64,000 nt of DNA from Ruminimicrobiellum sp045223915 (GCA_045223915.1 JBGUZU010000034.1:140121-204120), one strand, 5' to 3'; counted from the stretch's first letter, positions 1 to 8,898 are shown. Translations and numbers: made by a program. The notes: generated by a model from the sequence alone, not told the origin.

Positions 1-1
1 G

Positions 2-481
2 ATAGTAAATCAGTCTGTATTAAGAATAAAAGTTGATGTTCCGGAAAGATACGTTAACGAAATTTATAAAGGGCAAAGAGCTCTCCTTTCCGTCGAAGCA
101 TATCCGGACCAAAAATTTGAAGCAAAACTTGATGTTATAAGTCCTGTTGTAGATTCTTTAAGCAGAAGTGTTGCCGTGGAATTTAAAGCTGATAATTCTA
201 AAGGGTTGTTAAAATCCGGTATGTTCGCAAAAGTGGATATTTCTTTAAAAGAAGTAAAAAATGTTTTGTCATTGTCTAAGAAAAGTATTTATGAAGATGC
301 AGACGGTAAAAATTATGTTTTAGTTCCTTCCGAAGATAAGACGACTGCCGTTAGAAAAGATATAGAAGTTAAATTTAAAAATAACAATAATTGGCAAATC
401 GAAGGACTCGACGAAGGTGACGAAGTTTTGGAATTTGTTTACGGTATTAAAGACGGCAGTAAGATAGAGATACAACAGTAG
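2..481 (+). CDS. RND efflux periplasmic adaptor (HlyD/MFP family), C-terminal part
   Basis: The frame is open from the left edge of the window with no start codon, so this is the 3' part of a gene. The 159 residues visible contain the beta-barrel and membrane-proximal region of a membrane fusion protein, including a segment reading VDVPERYVNEIYKGQRALLSV and a later KSGMFAKVDI typical of RND adaptors. These proteins join an inner-membrane RND pump to an outer-membrane TolC-type channel. The stop lies 10 bases before the start of the RND pump gene, with an AGGAG ribosome site between them, so the two are one operon. The substrate cannot be told from the sequence. Confidence 0.85.
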   Translation: MVNQSVLRIKVDVPERYVNEIYKGQRALLSVEAYPDQKFEAKLDVISPVVDSLSRSVAVEFKADNSKGLLKSGMFAKVDISLKEVKNVLSLSKKSIYEDADGKNYVLVPSEDKTTAVRKDIEVKFKNNNNWQIEGLDEGDEVLEFVYGIKDGSKIEIQQ

Positions 482-491
482 GAGCTAAAAT

Positions 492-3400
492 ATGCAAGAA
501 AATAAAACTGAAAAAAAACATAGCGGTTTTGCCGCATTTTTTATACACAGACCCGTATTTACAATAATGATAAGTGTTTCATTAATGTTTTTAGGGTTTA
601 TGGGTTACAGAAATATGGGTGTAAGTATGTATCCGAGTATGGATATTCCCGTTACACTTGTTCAAACCGTTTTACCGGGAGCAAGTCCGGAAGAAATTGA
701 AACATCTATTTCAAAATATATTGAAGAAGGGGTTAACGAAATTGCCGGTGTTGATGAAATCCATTCATATAATTTGGAAAGTGTTTCAATTGTGTTTGTT
801 AAGTTCGATATGGATAAAAATGCCGATGTCGGTATTCAGGAAGTTAGAGATAAAATCGAACAGGTTAAATCTAATTTTCCGGATGGAACAGAATCTCCGG
901 TAGTTTTAAAACTTGATATGGATGCTGCAGCTGTTTTAAATGTTGTTGTTACCGGTCAAAGAGATATTATAGAACTTACAGAACTTGCCAAGAAAAAAGT
1001 TAAAGAAGTTATAGAAAACACTTCAGGTGTAGGTTCCGTAAATATAGTAGGTGGCAGAGAAAGAGAAATACATGTTACAATAAATCCTTTAAAACTTTAT
1101 TCTTTACAAATTCCTATAACAAGTGTTACGGCAGCTCTTGCGCAGCAAAATTTTGAAATTCCGGGCGGTAAAGTAGAACAAGAACATAATTCTTACAGCT
1201 TAAGAATTTTAGGTAGAATTCCTTCCGTAGATGAATTTAAAAATATATTTATTGCAACCAAAAACGGAGTTCCTATAAAACTTTCCGATGTTGCTGAAGT
1301 TGAAGACAGCGGAGAATATGAACAGCAAAGTACATTATTGGACGGACTTAGATGTGTAACTTTGGAAATAACAAAACAAAGCGGTTCAAATACATTGAAG
1401 GTTATTGACGGTGTTAAAGAAAAAATTAAAATGATAGAACAAACTCTTCCTTCGGATATGAAAATTACTATAATGTCCGATCAAAGCGGTTCTATCAGAG
1501 CTTCCGTTAATACCGTGTTGGAACATCTTTTCTTGGGTGCATTTTTGGCCGGTATAATGGTTTTGGTATTCATGGGTTCTCTCAGATCTACATTTATAGC
1601 TTTCTTGGCTATACCTATATCTGTTGTAGGTTCTTTCCTTTTTATGAATATGAACGGCTTTACTTTAAACAGTATAACTTTGTTAGGCTTAACGGTTGCC
1701 GTGGGTATTGTTATTGATGATGCTATCGTTATGCTTGAAAATATTTACAGACACATGGAAAAGTATAACAAAACACCGGAAGATGCAGCTGTTGACGGAG
1801 CAAAAGAAATTACATCTACGGTTATTGCAACAACGCTTGCAATTCTCGTTATATTTTTACCTTTGGCTTATATGGGCGGTATGGTTGGAAGAGTTTTAAG
1901 CAGTTACGGTTGGACGGTGGTTTTTGCTATTGCTCTTTCGGGTATAGTAGCCTTAACTTTAACTCCTATGCTTTGTGCAAAATTGTTAAAGAAAGCGGAA
2001 GGGGAAAGCAAAATAGATAACATTGTAAGCGGTATAAACGAATATTTGGTTAAATTATATATTCCTGTTTTAAATTGGGCTATTCATCATAAAATAATAA
2101 TGGTAATCCTTGCATTTTTGTGTATAGTTGCAATTCTTCCTATGGTAAAAACTATGGGAGGTGAATTTTTCCCGGAAGAAGATTCCGGCAAAATTCAAGT
2201 TCAGGTTAAAGCGGAAGAAGGAACAAGTTATACGGATATAAGAGAAATTTTAGGACAGATTGAAACCGATGTAAGAAGACTTCCGTACATAAAAAGTATT
2301 TTAACTGTTGCAGGTAAAGGTGGAGACGGTTTAAGTTCTTTCTCAAGTTCCGCACCGACAAATAAAGGTTATTTGGAAGTTGAGCTCGAAGACAGAACAA
2401 ACAGAAATAAAATAAGAACAAAAAAATATGCTCAAGTAATAAGAGAAATGATGAAAAAATATACCGGTCTTACAACAGCGGTTTTTGTTAGAAGTGACGG
2501 TCCTTCCGGCGGAAACAAAGCTGTTCAGCTAAGTTTGTTAGGACCTGATCTTACAAAGTTAATAGGTTATGCTAATGAAACAAAAGATATAATTTCGAAG
2601 GATAAAAGATTTATAGATGTTGATTTATCCGTGGATTTGGCAAAACCAGAATACAGAGTTGTAATAAACAGAGATAAGGCTAACAATTTGGGAGTTAATG
2701 TTATGGCTGTTGCTGCTGCACTTAGAACAATGGTTGGCGGAGAAGACGATATTACAAAATACAAAGAAGGTGATGAATTGTACGAGGTAAGAGTCAGAGT
2801 TGCCGAAACATACAGAAACACAAAAGAAGCAATTTCCGCACTTATGATACCTGCTGTTATTAACGGGCAACAAACTGTTGTCAGACTTGACAGTATTGCA
2901 GAACTTGAAGAAGGTGTCGGACCCAGTCAAATCAACAGAGCTGCAAGACAAAGAGAAGTAAGAATAGAAGCCAACTTAAACGGTCTTGATACAAGAACGG
3001 CAACAAAAATAATGCAAGATACGTTTAACTCTTTAAATCCTGATCCGGAATATACCGTTATGCAAAGCGGTATAGCAAAAGAAATGACTAAGATGTTTAT
3101 AGCTTTCTTGTTAGCTTTTGTTTTGGCATTTATATTCAAATACATAATTCTCTGTTGCTTAATGGAAAAATTCACACATCCTGTAGCAATTATTGTAAGT
3201 TTGCCGTTGACGGTACCTTTTGCATTGTTTGCACTTATGGTAACACACCAAACGTTGAATATATTCAGTTTGCTCGGTATGTTCATGTTGGTCGGAGTTG
3301 TAAGTAAAAATGCTATTTTGCAGACGGATTATACGAACCAATTAAGAGCAAGGGGATACGGCAGAACAAATGCTATACTCCAGGCAAACAGAGTGAGATT

Positions 3401-3674
3401 AAGACCTATTTTAATGACAACATTAACACTTGTTGTTTCAATGATTCCTATGTTGATATCTAACGGAGAAGGTGCGGATGTTAGAAGAGGTTTGGCTATC
3501 GTTATTGTCGGCGGACAGTTGTTATCGTTGTTGGTTACATTGCTTATGACACCTGTTACATATATTATTGTTGATTCTATCGGTGATTGGTTTAAGCATA
3601 AAATTTCAGGAACACCGATACCGGAAGATAAAGATAAAGAAGTTATCCTATCGGAAGTGCCGGATAAATATTAA
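492..3674 (+). CDS. RND multidrug efflux pump inner-membrane subunit (AcrB/MexB-like)
   Basis: A full-length 1060-residue protein, the usual size for HAE1-type RND transporters. It starts with a cytoplasmic tail and TM1 (about residues 20-40), has two large periplasmic loops, and TM clusters at about 335-500 and 870-1035. TM4 carries the GIVIDDAIV segment with the paired aspartates of the proton relay. The periplasmic start VTLVQTVLPGASPEEIE and the C-terminal repeat FSLLGMFMLVGVVSKNAILQ are family hallmarks. It should use the proton gradient to expel drugs or hydrophobic compounds, together with the adaptor encoded just upstream. A TolC partner is probably encoded left of the window. The ribosome site AGGAG precedes the ATG. 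The gene ends at a strong terminator. Confidence 0.95.
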   Translation: MQENKTEKKHSGFAAFFIHRPVFTIMISVSLMFLGFMGYRNMGVSMYPSMDIPVTLVQTVLPGASPEEIETSISKYIEEGVNEIAGVDEIHSYNLESVSIVFVKFDMDKNADVGIQEVRDKIEQVKSNFPDGTESPVVLKLDMDAAAVLNVVVTGQRDIIELTELAKKKVKEVIENTSGVGSVNIVGGREREIHVTINPLKLYSLQIPITSVTAALAQQNFEIPGGKVEQEHNSYSLRILGRIPSVDEFKNIFIATKNGVPIKLSDVAEVEDSGEYEQQSTLLDGLRCVTLEITKQSGSNTLKVIDGVKEKIKMIEQTLPSDMKITIMSDQSGSIRASVNTVLEHLFLGAFLAGIMVLVFMGSLRSTFIAFLAIPISVVGSFLFMNMNGFTLNSITLLGLTVAVGIVIDDAIVMLENIYRHMEKYNKTPEDAAVDGAKEITSTVIATTLAILVIFLPLAYMGGMVGRVLSSYGWTVVFAIALSGIVALTLTPMLCAKLLKKAEGESKIDNIVSGINEYLVKLYIPVLNWAIHHKIIMVILAFLCIVAILPMVKTMGGEFFPEEDSGKIQVQVKAEEGTSYTDIREILGQIETDVRRLPYIKSILTVAGKGGDGLSSFSSSAPTNKGYLEVELEDRTNRNKIRTKKYAQVIREMMKKYTGLTTAVFVRSDGPSGGNKAVQLSLLGPDLTKLIGYANETKDIISKDKRFIDVDLSVDLAKPEYRVVINRDKANNLGVNVMAVAAALRTMVGGEDDITKYKEGDELYEVRVRVAETYRNTKEAISALMIPAVINGQQTVVRLDSIAELEEGVGPSQINRAARQREVRIEANLNGLDTRTATKIMQDTFNSLNPDPEYTVMQSGIAKEMTKMFIAFLLAFVLAFIFKYIILCCLMEKFTHPVAIIVSLPLTVPFALFALMVTHQTLNIFSLLGMFMLVGVVSKNAILQTDYTNQLRARGYGRTNAILQANRVRLRPILMTTLTLVVSMIPMLISNGEGADVRRGLAIVIVGGQLLSLLVTLLMTPVTYIIVDSIGDWFKHKISGTPIPEDKDKEVILSEVPDKY

Positions 3675-3700
3675 TAAATTGAAAAATTAACAAATAAAAA

Positions 3701-3735
3701 ACAGATGAGTTTTGTTAAACTCATCTGTTTTTTTT
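3701..3735. terminator. Bidirectional Rho-independent terminator
   Basis: A perfect 12-bp stem (3701-3712 with 3717-3728), a four-base loop and a run of T to 3735. An A run lies on the other side (3696-3701). It sits between the RND pump and the convergent small gene on the minus strand, so it can end transcription from both sides. Confidence 0.9.
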
Positions 3736-3748
3736 GTATCTAAATAAT

Positions 3749-4156
3749 TTATTTTTTTTGAGTATTATTGCTTTTTGCTTGAGCGGCAGCTTTTTCTTTT
3801 ATTTCATCAGGAATATTTACCTTAGGAGGTTGAATATTAGGAGTATTTATAGTAGGTGTTTTTTGCACATTTGGATGTTGAACTCCAGAAATTTTTGAAA
3901 TCGGAGCTTTTTGCACGTTCGGAAAATTGTTTTTTTGAAGACTTTTAATTGATTTCACTTGTGAAGGAATAGTTATTTTTGGTATCTTGTTAGGAGTAAA
4001 AGGTTTGTTTATTACGGCACCTGATATTTTTGCTAATGATTTGCTTCCAGCATAATAACCTAAAAAGAAACAGAGTAAAGAACAAACTATAACTATTATT
4101 ATACATTTCACACAACATTTTTTTGTTTTACATTCTTTTTGAGATTGCTCTTCCAT
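3749..4156 (-). CDS. Small membrane-anchored protein with Pro-rich periplasmic tail
   Basis: I do not recognise a family. The 135-residue protein has a charged, Cys-rich N-terminus (KTKKCCVKC), one transmembrane helix at about residues 17-38 ending in a GYYAGSK segment, and then a long Pro/Lys/Ile-rich tail. The tail contains two near repeats, PNVQKAP and PNVQKTP, followed by further TPNIQPP/KVNIP variants, and a Lys/Ala-rich end. The topology suggests a single-pass inner-membrane anchor with an extended periplasmic stalk. A good ribosome site (AAAGGAG) precedes the ATG, which supports it being a real gene. It is monocistronic and converges on the efflux pump gene. Function unknown; an envelope-spacer or TonB-like stalk role is only a guess. 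Confidence 0.75.
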   Translation of the reverse strand: MEEQSQKECKTKKCCVKCIIIVIVCSLLCFFLGYYAGSKSLAKISGAVINKPFTPNKIPKITIPSQVKSIKSLQKNNFPNVQKAPISKISGVQHPNVQKTPTINTPNIQPPKVNIPDEIKEKAAAQAKSNNTQKK

Positions 4157-4249
4157 AAAAGCTCCTTTGTTTTATTATACTGTCGTATTTTCAATATTAT
4201 AAAATTTGTTGTTTTAAAAATCAACCTTTTTATTAAATAAATTTTGTTG

Positions 4250-4278
4250 TTGATAAAAAATGACACTTTTTGTAAAAT
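4250..4278 (+). promoter_or_regulatory. Promoter of tRNA-Gln
   Basis: TTGATA (4250-4255), a 17-base spacer and TAAAAT (4273-4278) place a transcription start near 4285, about 9 bases before the mature tRNA 5' end. This is close to the sigma70-type consensus. Confidence 0.65.
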
Positions 4279-4293
4279 ATACGAAAAGAGATT

Positions 4294-4366
4294 TGCCCGA
4301 TGGTGTAATTGGTAACACATCTGTCTCTGGAACAGAATAGTCCTGGTTCGAGCCCAGGTCGGGCAG
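4294..4366 (+). tRNA. tRNA-Gln (anticodon CTG)
   Basis: The 73-base gene folds as a cloverleaf. The acceptor stem TGCCCGA pairs with TCGGGCA and the discriminator is G. The anticodon stem TCTGT/ACAGA encloses the loop CTCTGGA, giving anticodon CTG, and the T arm is GGTTCGAGCC-like. The 3' CCA is not encoded. It lies between its own promoter and a terminator hairpin, upstream of tilS. Confidence 0.95.
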
Positions 4367-4372
4367 TTTTTG

Positions 4373-4402
4373 CTCTAGTCTTTTAAAGATTAGAGTTTTT
4401 TT
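4373..4402 (+). terminator. Terminator after tRNA-Gln
   Basis: Stem 4373-4381 with 4387-4395 (nine pairs including one G-U), a five-base loop and a T run 4396-4402. It separates the tRNA from tilS, though read-through into tilS is possible because no other promoter is obvious. Confidence 0.75.
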
Positions 4403-4425
4403 ATTTAACGAGGAAATTTGAAAAA

Positions 4426-5400
4426 GTGCTTATTTGGGAAAAATTTAGAAAAAATATTATAGATAACAAGTTAGTTGTTTCCGGTGATAAAGTATTACTT
4501 GCTGTTTCCGGTGGTGCTGATTCAATGGTTATGGCAAGTTTGTTTTCAATGCTTACAAAAATCTTGAACATAGAACTTGTTGTTGTTAATTTTAATCATA
4601 ATTTAAGAAAAGAATCCGTTAAGGAAGCGAAAATTGTTGAAGAATATATTTCTTCTTTAAACATAAAATGTGTTTTGAAAAATTTAAATACAAAGGAGTA
4701 TGCAAAAAAAAATAATATATCCGTAGAAACAGCCGGAAGACAGTTAAGATACTTGGGCTTGGAAGAAGTGGCAAAAAAGTATAAATGTAACAAGATCGCT
4801 ACTGCACACAATATGAACGATAATGCGGAAACTGTAATTATGTGGTTGTTAAGGGGAACCGGCTCTGAAGGCTTAACAGGAATCCCTATGATAAGAAAAA
4901 TTAATAAAAACTTATCAGTAATAAGGCCATTGTTGCCGATATCCAGAGATTTAATAGATGATTATGCAAAGAAAAAGCAAATTGTTTTTTGTACAGATAA
5001 GACAAATTTTAAATGTGATTACACAAGAAACAAAATAAGATTAAATCTTATTCCTCAATTAAAACAAATAAATCCTTCAGTAGTTGAACATATATACAAT
5101 TTGTCTTGCATAGTAAAGGAAGAAACAAATTATTTTAAAAATAAAGTTAATTCTTTTATATCTAAATATGTTGAAATATCAAAAAATAGGATAGTCATAA
5201 ACTTAAAAGCTTTTTATAAACAGGATAATATATTTCAATATAAAATATTGAAAGAAATTCTTCCCGATAAGAAAAGAGCAGTTCAGATAAATAATATTTT
5301 TTCTTGGTTAGGGGATAAAAAATCTAAGAAATATATTCTTTCCAAAGCATGGACTGCAAAAAAATATAAACAAAAACTGTATTTTATTTTTACAAAATAA
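4426..5400 (+). CDS. tilS: tRNA(Ile)-lysidine synthase
   Basis: A 324-residue PP-loop ATPase. TilS ligates lysine to C34 of the CAU-anticodon tRNA-Ile so that it reads AUA rather than AUG codons, which is important in an AT-rich genome. The ATP-binding motif SGGADS lies at about residues 29-34. Further family features are the TAHNMNDNAETVIMWLLRG segment, the GLTGIP segment, and YTRNKIR in the substrate region. The protein is short: the C-terminal domain of longer TilS proteins is reduced to about 100 residues. The start is GTG, with a GAGG ribosome site about 12 bases upstream; no ATG fits the family's N-terminus. It converges with the histidine kinase gene, leaving one base between the two stops. 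Confidence 0.93.
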   Translation: MLIWEKFRKNIIDNKLVVSGDKVLLAVSGGADSMVMASLFSMLTKILNIELVVVNFNHNLRKESVKEAKIVEEYISSLNIKCVLKNLNTKEYAKKNNISVETAGRQLRYLGLEEVAKKYKCNKIATAHNMNDNAETVIMWLLRGTGSEGLTGIPMIRKINKNLSVIRPLLPISRDLIDDYAKKKQIVFCTDKTNFKCDYTRNKIRLNLIPQLKQINPSVVEHIYNLSCIVKEETNYFKNKVNSFISKYVEISKNRIVINLKAFYKQDNIFQYKILKEILPDKKRAVQINNIFSWLGDKKSKKYILSKAWTAKKYKQKLYFIFTK

Positions 5401-5401
5401 G

Positions 5402-6100
5402 TTAACAATCTTTAAATATAGGCAATATTACTTTTACGTCTGTACCTTTATTTTGTTCACTTGAAATATTTATTGTTCCGTTGTGCATTTCCGTTACTTG
5501 CAGTGCTACCGTAAGTCCCATACCTATGGCTTTAGCTAATTTCGTTGAGAACATAGGATCAAAACAGTTTTCCAACGTTTCACTATCCATCCCTTGTCCG
5601 CAATCAGAGATGGTGGTAACTGTTTTATCTTCCTCGTTTTTCATCGTTATTATGATAGTTCCGGAATTGTTCATTGCATCTTTGGCATTTTTTATAATAT
5701 TTGAAAAGACTTGTTTTAATCTGGCAGAGTCCGCATACACTTTTGTTGAAATTAAATTTGGTTCAAAAGTTATTCCTTCGATTTTATTTTCTTCAATAGC
5801 TTTTATAATTACACTTTGTAAATCACACGGCTCTTTTTTTAGTTGTTTTACTCTTGTCATATCGAGAACTTCGGTTATTCTGTTGTTGAGAGTTATAACT
5901 TCACCGGCTAATAAATCCAACATTTTCTTTTGAGTCTCATTTTCCGGTTTTACGGTTTTTGAAAGATAATAAGATATATTTGATATTCCGCCGACAACAT
6001 TCTTTAAATCATGAGAAGCCACCGAAGCAAATTTTGATAAAACTTTATTCTTTTCGATATTCAATTGCCTTTTTGTGAAAACGTAAGTTTTTTCTTCCAT
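5402..6100 (-). CDS. Soluble histidine kinase (no sensor domain)
   Basis: The 232-residue protein has no membrane segment. It begins with a short coiled region and an H-box SHDLKN with the phosphorylatable His at about residue 30. A dimerisation helix pair follows, then a HATPase_c domain with an N-box (FSNIIKNAKDAM), a G1 box (DCGQGMD) and a G2 box (GMGLTV). It is a minimal kinase core, so its input must come from partner proteins. It is the last gene of a minus-strand operon, 4 bases after a three-receiver response regulator and downstream of a membrane kinase, so two kinases may feed one regulator. The His-Asp-Leu-Lys-Asn H-box departs from the common HELRN form found in the membrane kinase of the same operon. 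Confidence 0.88.
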   Translation of the reverse strand: MEEKTYVFTKRQLNIEKNKVLSKFASVASHDLKNVVGGISNISYYLSKTVKPENETQKKMLDLLAGEVITLNNRITEVLDMTRVKQLKKEPCDLQSVIIKAIEENKIEGITFEPNLISTKVYADSARLKQVFSNIIKNAKDAMNNSGTIIITMKNEEDKTVTTISDCGQGMDSETLENCFDPMFSTKLAKAIGMGLTVALQVTEMHNGTINISSEQNKGTDVKVILPIFKDC

Positions 6101-6104
6101 AATT

Positions 6105-7178
6105 TTATTTTCCTAATATTTTATTTATCAAACCTATAACATTTTCTATTTCAAACGGTTTTGTAAGGTAAAAGCACCCTTTTTGTTTTACTGCTTCTAA
6201 GTTTTTATCGTCATTTAAAATATAAACAGAGCCTATATTGGAAAGCTGTTTTTGTAATTTATCGTGGAAATCAGCAATGTTTGTATCTATTTTTACATTG
6301 ATTAATGCTATATCAAAAAAGGCATTATTAAGATCCTCAAACAATTTATCACAGTTAGGGTATGGTAATAAATGGAAACCTTTTTCTTTGAGACTGTTAC
6401 ATAAAGGTTCAAAGTCTTCCGTATCCATATTTACTACAGCAATATTAAGCTTTCTTTGTTCTTTTCCCAATAAGTCGAATATTTGTTTTATATCTATAGG
6501 TTTGTCAATAAAATTAACACTTCCCAATGCTTGAGCTTCATCCATAAAAGAAGCATTTTGTTCTTTCTCGATAATGACTGTTTTTGGAATCTTTCCAAAT
6601 AGATCTTTTAACTTTTTTAAAATGGTTAAAGTTTGTTGTTCTTCTTCTTTAGAATTAATCGCGACAATTAAAATATCGGGTTTATGTTTAAACATAAAAT
6701 CTATTTTTGAAGAGTCTATTTCACTTGAAGCAACATTCAGCCCGCTGTTTTTTAAAGAATTTAAAAACTTTTGATCAACATTAGCTTCTTTGTCAATTAC
6801 TACTGCAAAAGGTCTTGAAGTTATGTCTTTTATAGTTGATAAAACAGTCTCTATTTCGAAGGGTTTACTTAAACATGCAAAAGCACCTGTGTTTAGTGCA
6901 TCTATAATCAAGTCATTCAGGGCATATGCTGTCATCATTACCCCGATAATATCAGGTTTAATTTTTTTTATTTCTTTAAATGTTTCGTTTCCTGTTATTC
7001 CCGGCATTCTTATATCGGAAAAAAGAATATTAAAATCTTTCTTTTTTGCAAGTTCGATTGCTTTATATCCGTCTTCGGCAGTTTCAACTTCGTATCCTTC
7101 CAATTCAAGAATACTTGCTAAAGATAATCTTAAAGAATCTTCGTCATCCACAATTAAAATTTTTAATTTATCGGTCAT
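6105..7178 (-). CDS. Response regulator with three tandem receiver domains
   Basis: The 357-residue protein consists of three receiver-type units and no DNA-binding or enzymatic output domain. Receiver 1 (about 1-122) is intact: acidic pair D11/D12, phospho-acceptor D55 in LFSDIRMPG, the TAY segment and the Lys in LSKPFEIET. Units 2 (about 123-240) and 3 (about 242-357) keep the fold's beta-strand rhythm and the final Lys-Pro signature (IDKPIDI and LTKPFEI). They lack the acidic pocket and acceptor Asp at the expected places, so they look like pseudo-receivers. It lies 8 bases after a membrane kinase gene and 4 bases before a soluble one. It may act by protein binding within a phosphorelay. 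Confidence 0.85.
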   Translation of the reverse strand: MTDKLKILIVDDEDSLRLSLASILELEGYEVETAEDGYKAIELAKKKDFNILFSDIRMPGITGNETFKEIKKIKPDIIGVMMTAYALNDLIIDALNTGAFACLSKPFEIETVLSTIKDITSRPFAVVIDKEANVDQKFLNSLKNSGLNVASSEIDSSKIDFMFKHKPDILIVAINSKEEEQQTLTILKKLKDLFGKIPKTVIIEKEQNASFMDEAQALGSVNFIDKPIDIKQIFDLLGKEQRKLNIAVVNMDTEDFEPLCNSLKEKGFHLLPYPNCDKLFEDLNNAFFDIALINVKIDTNIADFHDKLQKQLSNIGSVYILNDDKNLEAVKQKGCFYLTKPFEIENVIGLINKILGK

Positions 7179-7186
7179 AAAATCTC

Positions 7187-8749
7187 CTATTGTAACGGCA
7201 ATTCTATCTTAAAGGTTGTTCCGACATTTTTTGTACTGGTTACCGTTATTTTTCCCTGATGGGCATCAATTATTTCTTTTACTATCGGTAACCCTAAACC
7301 TATACCTTTCAATTTTGTTGTAAATAAAGGTTCAAATAAATGAGATAATGTTTCTTCCGTCATTCCGCAAGCATTATCTTTTATTAATATTTGGCACATA
7401 TTTCCGCTTTTTCTTGTTATTATTTTTATCTCTCCGCCTTCAGGAGGCATAGCATCTCTTGCATTTGTTATAAGATTTATTAAAACTTGTGTTATTTTAT
7501 CCGGATCCATAACAACATCAAATTTTTCCAAATCGGTCAATAATGCTATATTTGTCGGTAAAGGAACCGCCGGTATAACTTTATCTATGAATGCAATAAT
7601 ATCTACGGAAAGTTTATTTAATTTTTTTGTTCTCGAATAATCAAGTAAATCCGTTATTATTTTATTTGCTCTTAAAACTTCCGACGATAACATGTTTACC
7701 ATTTGCTTTGATTTATTATCACTGTATGCTCCCATTTTTGATAAGAAATAAGAAATATTTTTTATCGCAGCCAAGGGATTTCTTAATTCATGGGCTACCG
7801 AAGACGCTAATCTACCGATGGTTGCAAATTTTTCCGATTTTATCAAATCCTGTTGTATGTTTTGAACTTTATCCAATGTTTCTTCCAATTCCTGGCTTCT
7901 TTGTTCAAAGGCAATCTTAAGATTTAATAATTCTTTTTTTTCTTTATTTAATTCTCTTATATGTATTTCCATATCACTGGCCATGGAATTAAACGAAGTG
8001 GCAAGTTCTCTAAATTCATCATTTGAATTCAATGGTACTCTATAACTTAAATTTCCTACGGCAATTTTTTTTGTTCCCAACATTAGTTCTCTTATAGGAT
8101 GTACTATTATTTTTACTAAAAAGAAAGACATTACAATTCCGGCCAATACAACTATTAGTGTAATTAAAATTATACTTTTAGTCATTCTTTCTATTTGATA
8201 ATTTATTCTTTCAAGTGTGATGCCTACTCTTGCAGCGCCTATTACAACTTCCTTTTTATTGGATGCGGTTACCTTTATTGTAGGAGTAAAATCTTTTGAA
8301 ATTATCGGGACAATAACATCCAAAACTTCTCCTATATTTGGCAGTACACTAATATTTTTTTGTAATTTGTTTTTTTCTAAATCCGATATTGTGTTTGTGT
8401 CTACGGAAAAAGATGCAAGGAATCTGTTAATATCTTCATTTGAAATGTTTTCTTTTGATAAAATAACACCATTTTCATCGTAGATGATGGAATAAATTAC
8501 ATCCTCTTCTTTTAAATTATTTTTTGTAAGATTAGCCAAAAATTCTCTGCTTGACATCAAGACTCCGTGCTCACTCGATGTCGCTAATGAGTTAGCTAAA
8601 ATAATTGCTCTGTTTTCTGTAAAATTTTTTAAAAGTAACGATTGTGCCGTTACGAAAAACCAAGTTAAGATGATGGATGTAAAGATTATTATGGAAGAAA
8701 TTATTACTATGAATTTAACACTTAATCCGAAGTATATTTTTTTTCTCAT
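7187..8749 (-). CDS. Membrane sensor histidine kinase (HAMP-HisKA-HATPase)
   Basis: A 520-residue kinase. TM1 is at about residues 10-33 and a periplasmic sensor region of about 155 residues follows. TM2 is at about 192-214, a HAMP linker at about 214-266 and a coiled coil at about 265-305. The HisKA domain has the phospho-His at about 320 in VAHELRNPL. The HATPase has N (INLITNARDAM), G1 (DNACGMTEE) and G2 (GIGLGLPIV) boxes. The periplasmic part contains a YSIIYDENGVILSKE-like segment typical of dCache/PAS-like sensors; its ligand is unknown. It is the first protein gene of the operon, 27 bases after tRNA-Thr with no terminator between them, so it probably shares the tRNA promoter. Confidence 0.92.
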   Translation of the reverse strand: MRKKIYFGLSVKFIVIISSIIIFTSIILTWFFVTAQSLLLKNFTENRAIILANSLATSSEHGVLMSSREFLANLTKNNLKEEDVIYSIIYDENGVILSKENISNEDINRFLASFSVDTNTISDLEKNKLQKNISVLPNIGEVLDVIVPIISKDFTPTIKVTASNKKEVVIGAARVGITLERINYQIERMTKSIILITLIVVLAGIVMSFFLVKIIVHPIRELMLGTKKIAVGNLSYRVPLNSNDEFRELATSFNSMASDMEIHIRELNKEKKELLNLKIAFEQRSQELEETLDKVQNIQQDLIKSEKFATIGRLASSVAHELRNPLAAIKNISYFLSKMGAYSDNKSKQMVNMLSSEVLRANKIITDLLDYSRTKKLNKLSVDIIAFIDKVIPAVPLPTNIALLTDLEKFDVVMDPDKITQVLINLITNARDAMPPEGGEIKIITRKSGNMCQILIKDNACGMTEETLSHLFEPLFTTKLKGIGLGLPIVKEIIDAHQGKITVTSTKNVGTTFKIELPLQ

Positions 8750-8776
8750 AATTTCTAACAGGCAAGTTTAATTAAA

Positions 8777-8849
8777 AGCCGACGAAAGGACTTGAACCTT
8801 CGACCGATGGTTTACAAAACCATTGCTCTACCAACTGAGCTACGTCGGC
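8777..8849 (-). tRNA. tRNA-Thr (anticodon TGT)
   Basis: Read on the minus strand, GCCGACG pairs with CGTCGGC. The D arm is GCTCAGTTGGTAGAGC, the anticodon stem TGGTT/AACCA encloses TTTGTAA (anticodon TGT), and the T arm contains GGTTCAAGTCC. The length is 73 bases with a T discriminator. The CCA end is not encoded. Confidence 0.95.
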
Positions 8850-8869
8850 ATAAATATCTTATGTGCTAA

Positions 8870-8898
8870 AGAATACAAAAATATTAAAATTTTGTCAA
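8870..8898 (-). promoter_or_regulatory. Promoter of tRNA-Thr and kinase operon
   Basis: On the minus strand there is a perfect TTGACA (plus-strand 8893-8898), a 17-base spacer and TATTCT (8870-8875). The start point would be near 8863, about 14 bases before the mature tRNA. No other promoter or terminator is evident before the histidine kinase gene. Confidence 0.75.

Noticed and set aside
2625..3286. Open frames on the minus strand inside the RND pump gene (108 and 119 codons)
   Set aside because: They mirror the transmembrane segments of the pump, are Ser/Phe/Ile-rich as expected of a complement, and lack ribosome sites.
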